Assembly: GCF_001292625.1 (NCBI RefSeq)
Contig: NZ_LAJH01000011.1
Span: 186,001-250,000, forward strand
DNA: 64,000 nt
Direction of reading: 5' to 3'
Source: Shimia sp. SK013
Lineage (GTDB): Bacteria; Pseudomonadota; Alphaproteobacteria; Rhodobacterales; Rhodobacteraceae
Shown in pieces: positions 62,743 to 64,000 of this stretch; position 1 is the first letter of the stretch; each line of letters opens with the position of its first letter. Below the pieces are notes generated by a model. That model was not told where the DNA came from. It searched no databases and saw only the letters and a list, made by a program, of their open reading frames with translations. Made by a program: the position numbers and the translations under genes.

Positions 62743-64000
62743 CTACAGCGGCCAGAGTAGCGGGATCGCCGCCGAGGTCAAAAGACCAATCGACAGGTTC
62801 AGCGGAATGCCGATCTTCATGAAATCGCTGAACCGATACCCGCCCGGACCAAACACCAACATATTGGTTTGATAGCCGATCGGGGTGGCAAAACTGGCCG
62901 AAGCGGCGATCATCACCGCAATCACCAATGGCCGGGGATCGATGCCAATGGCGGTTGCCAGCCCCACGGCAATCGGCGTGACCACCACGGCCACGGCGTT
63001 GTTGGACACCAACTCAGTCAGCACCGAGGTCAGCAGATAGATCGCCCAGATTAGGAAGAACGGCGGCAAACCCTGCATAAACGGCGCAAGCCGGTCGACA
63101 ATCAGCGCCACCGCGCCCGAACTCTGGAGCGCGGCACCAATGGCCAGCATCGAAAAAATCAGCGCCAGCAAGCGCCCGTCGACGAAAGAAAACGCTTCGT
63201 CTGCGTCGATGCAGCGGGTCAAAAGCACAACAGCAACCGCCAGCACCGACAGCAGGAAAATCGGGGCAACGCCCAGTCCAGCCAACACAACCACGCCCGC
63301 CATCGCGGCCAGTGCAATCGGCGCATGACCACGTCTGTATTCACGCTCGGACGGGTGAGAGACGTCCACCATATCCATCTCCACGGACAGACGCTGGATG
63401 TCCTCCGGCGCGCCTTCCAGCAACAGCGTATCGCCCACGCGCACCACCAACTGATCGAGCTGCTGGCCGATATTCTGGTTTCGACGGTGCACCGCGAGCG
63501 GATAAACCCCGAACCGGCGGCGCAGTCGCATCGCGCCAAGCCGACGGCCAACCATCTTGCACCCCGGCGTGATCAACGCCTCAACGGTTGTGGTTTCCAC
63601 CGCGCCAACCTGATCCAGCCGTTTCAGTGATTTATCACGCTGCAGGCTCAGCAACTCGGTCATACGCGTGCGCAGCACGACCCGGTCACCCACCCGCAAT
63701 TCAACGCCCTTAAGATTACGTCGCAGCGATTCATCGCCGCGGATCACGTCAATCAATCGCACACCCTCGCGCTTAAACAGCTGCACCCCGGCAACCTCGC
63801 GCCCGATCAGGTTGCTTTCCGGCGGGATCACCGCTTCGGTGAAGAACTTCATCTGGCTGCGGTTTGATCCGGACAACATGTCCGCCATGCTGGCGCGCTC
63901 CGGCAGCAACTGGTCGGCAAACAGGTAAAGATACAACATGCCCCAGCCGACCACGATCAGGCCCAGCGGTGTGACCTCGAAAATGGTGAAAGGCTCCAGC
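62743..64000 (-). CDS. SLC13/DASS-type permease with TrkA-C domains (partial)
   Basis: The frame is open to the window edge, so the N-terminus is missing; 419 residues are seen of a family that is usually near 590. Two regulatory TrkA-C (RCK-C) domains come first (LRVGDRVVLRTRMTELLS; LVVRVGDTLLLEGAPEDIQR), then about six C-terminal spans. The anion-transporter motif is ASASFATPIGYQTNMLVFGP, with NAVAVVVTPIA before it. This layout fits putative sulfate/citrate-type sodium symporters; the substrate is not known. Confidence 0.87.
   Translation of the reverse strand, partial: LEPFTIFEVTPLGLIVVGWGMLYLYLFADQLLPERASMADMLSGSNRSQMKFFTEAVIPPESNLIGREVAGVQLFKREGVRLIDVIRGDESLRRNLKGVELRVGDRVVLRTRMTELLSLQRDKSLKRLDQVGAVETTTVEALITPGCKMVGRRLGAMRLRRRFGVYPLAVHRRNQNIGQQLDQLVVRVGDTLLLEGAPEDIQRLSVEMDMVDVSHPSEREYRRGHAPIALAAMAGVVVLAGLGVAPIFLLSVLAVAVVLLTRCIDADEAFSFVDGRLLALIFSMLAIGAALQSSGAVALIVDRLAPFMQGLPPFFLIWAIYLLTSVLTELVSNNAVAVVVTPIAVGLATAIGIDPRPLVIAVMIAASASFATPIGYQTNMLVFGPGGYRFSDFMKIGIPLNLSIGLLTSAAIPLLWPL

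Overview
The window looks like a chromosomal segment of a marine-type Rhodobacteraceae (Roseobacter group, Alphaproteobacteria). The evidence is the high-GC, dense, strand-alternating gene layout and a set of gene neighbourhoods familiar from that family: SUV3-like helicase / S4 protein / FdxA / CarD, hisA-hisF-hisE interleaved with small membrane proteins, the peptide ABC transporter with M20 amidohydrolases, and divergent cobS/cobT. Species cannot be fixed from the sequence alone. No phage, integrase, transposase, CRISPR array, plasmid gene or rRNA operon was seen. The only RNA gene found with certainty is one tRNA-Tyr.

Layout. 1-3.7 kb: a palindromic repeat cluster, a DUF3422 membrane protein, a small candidate ORF and a winged-helix/TPR regulator. 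3.7-15.8 kb: a peptide-use region, with a DppA/B/C-like binding protein and two permeases on the minus strand. Divergently on the plus strand lie a fused double ATPase, an ArgE-like deacetylase, a FAD amine/amino-acid oxidoreductase and three tandem M20 amidohydrolases. Together they could import peptides or N-acyl amino acids, deacylate them and oxidise the products. 15.8-29.1 kb: hybrid histidine kinase, moaA, lipoprotein, alkD-glmS-glmU (amino-sugar precursor synthesis), gph, MmgE/PrpD, DegT aminotransferase, lysophospholipase, SCP2 protein and a periplasmic TPR protein. 29.1-33.7 kb: an RNA/stress block (SUV3-like helicase, Hsp15-like S4 protein, ferredoxin FdxA, CarD). 33.7-40 kb: a K+-channel-like protein with a zinc ribbon, cobS and cobT, a Kef-type antiporter, Lrp and hppD.

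40-49 kb is more accessory: an unrecognised lysine-tailed protein divergent from a haloalkane dehalogenase, an 824-residue protein joining a PilM/GspL-like N-terminus to a PilP/GspC-like C-terminus, a SIMPL protein, metY, a GT8-like glycosyltransferase and a secreted protein. 48.5-53.2 kb is a compact cassette: a TetR repressor divergent from four genes overlapping by 4 bases each (FMO, BASS-family transporter, two SDR dehydrogenases). This is probably an uptake-and-oxidation pathway for an unknown hydrophobic substrate. 53.3-57.6 kb holds tRNA-Tyr, rlmB, a possible small RNA, a CoA-binding protein, a second hybrid kinase and a lipoprotein. 57.7-60.7 kb holds hisA, two small paralogous membrane proteins, a DUF2867 protein, hisF and hisE. 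The end has a DUF2147 protein, a peroxiredoxin-like protein divergent from an AraC regulator, and an SLC13-type permease cut by the window edge.

No single locus is demonstrably a new system. The best candidates for undescribed biology are the 48.5-53.2 kb cassette, the PilM/PilP-like fusion, the twin membrane proteins in the his cluster and the structured RNA candidate near 54.7 kb.
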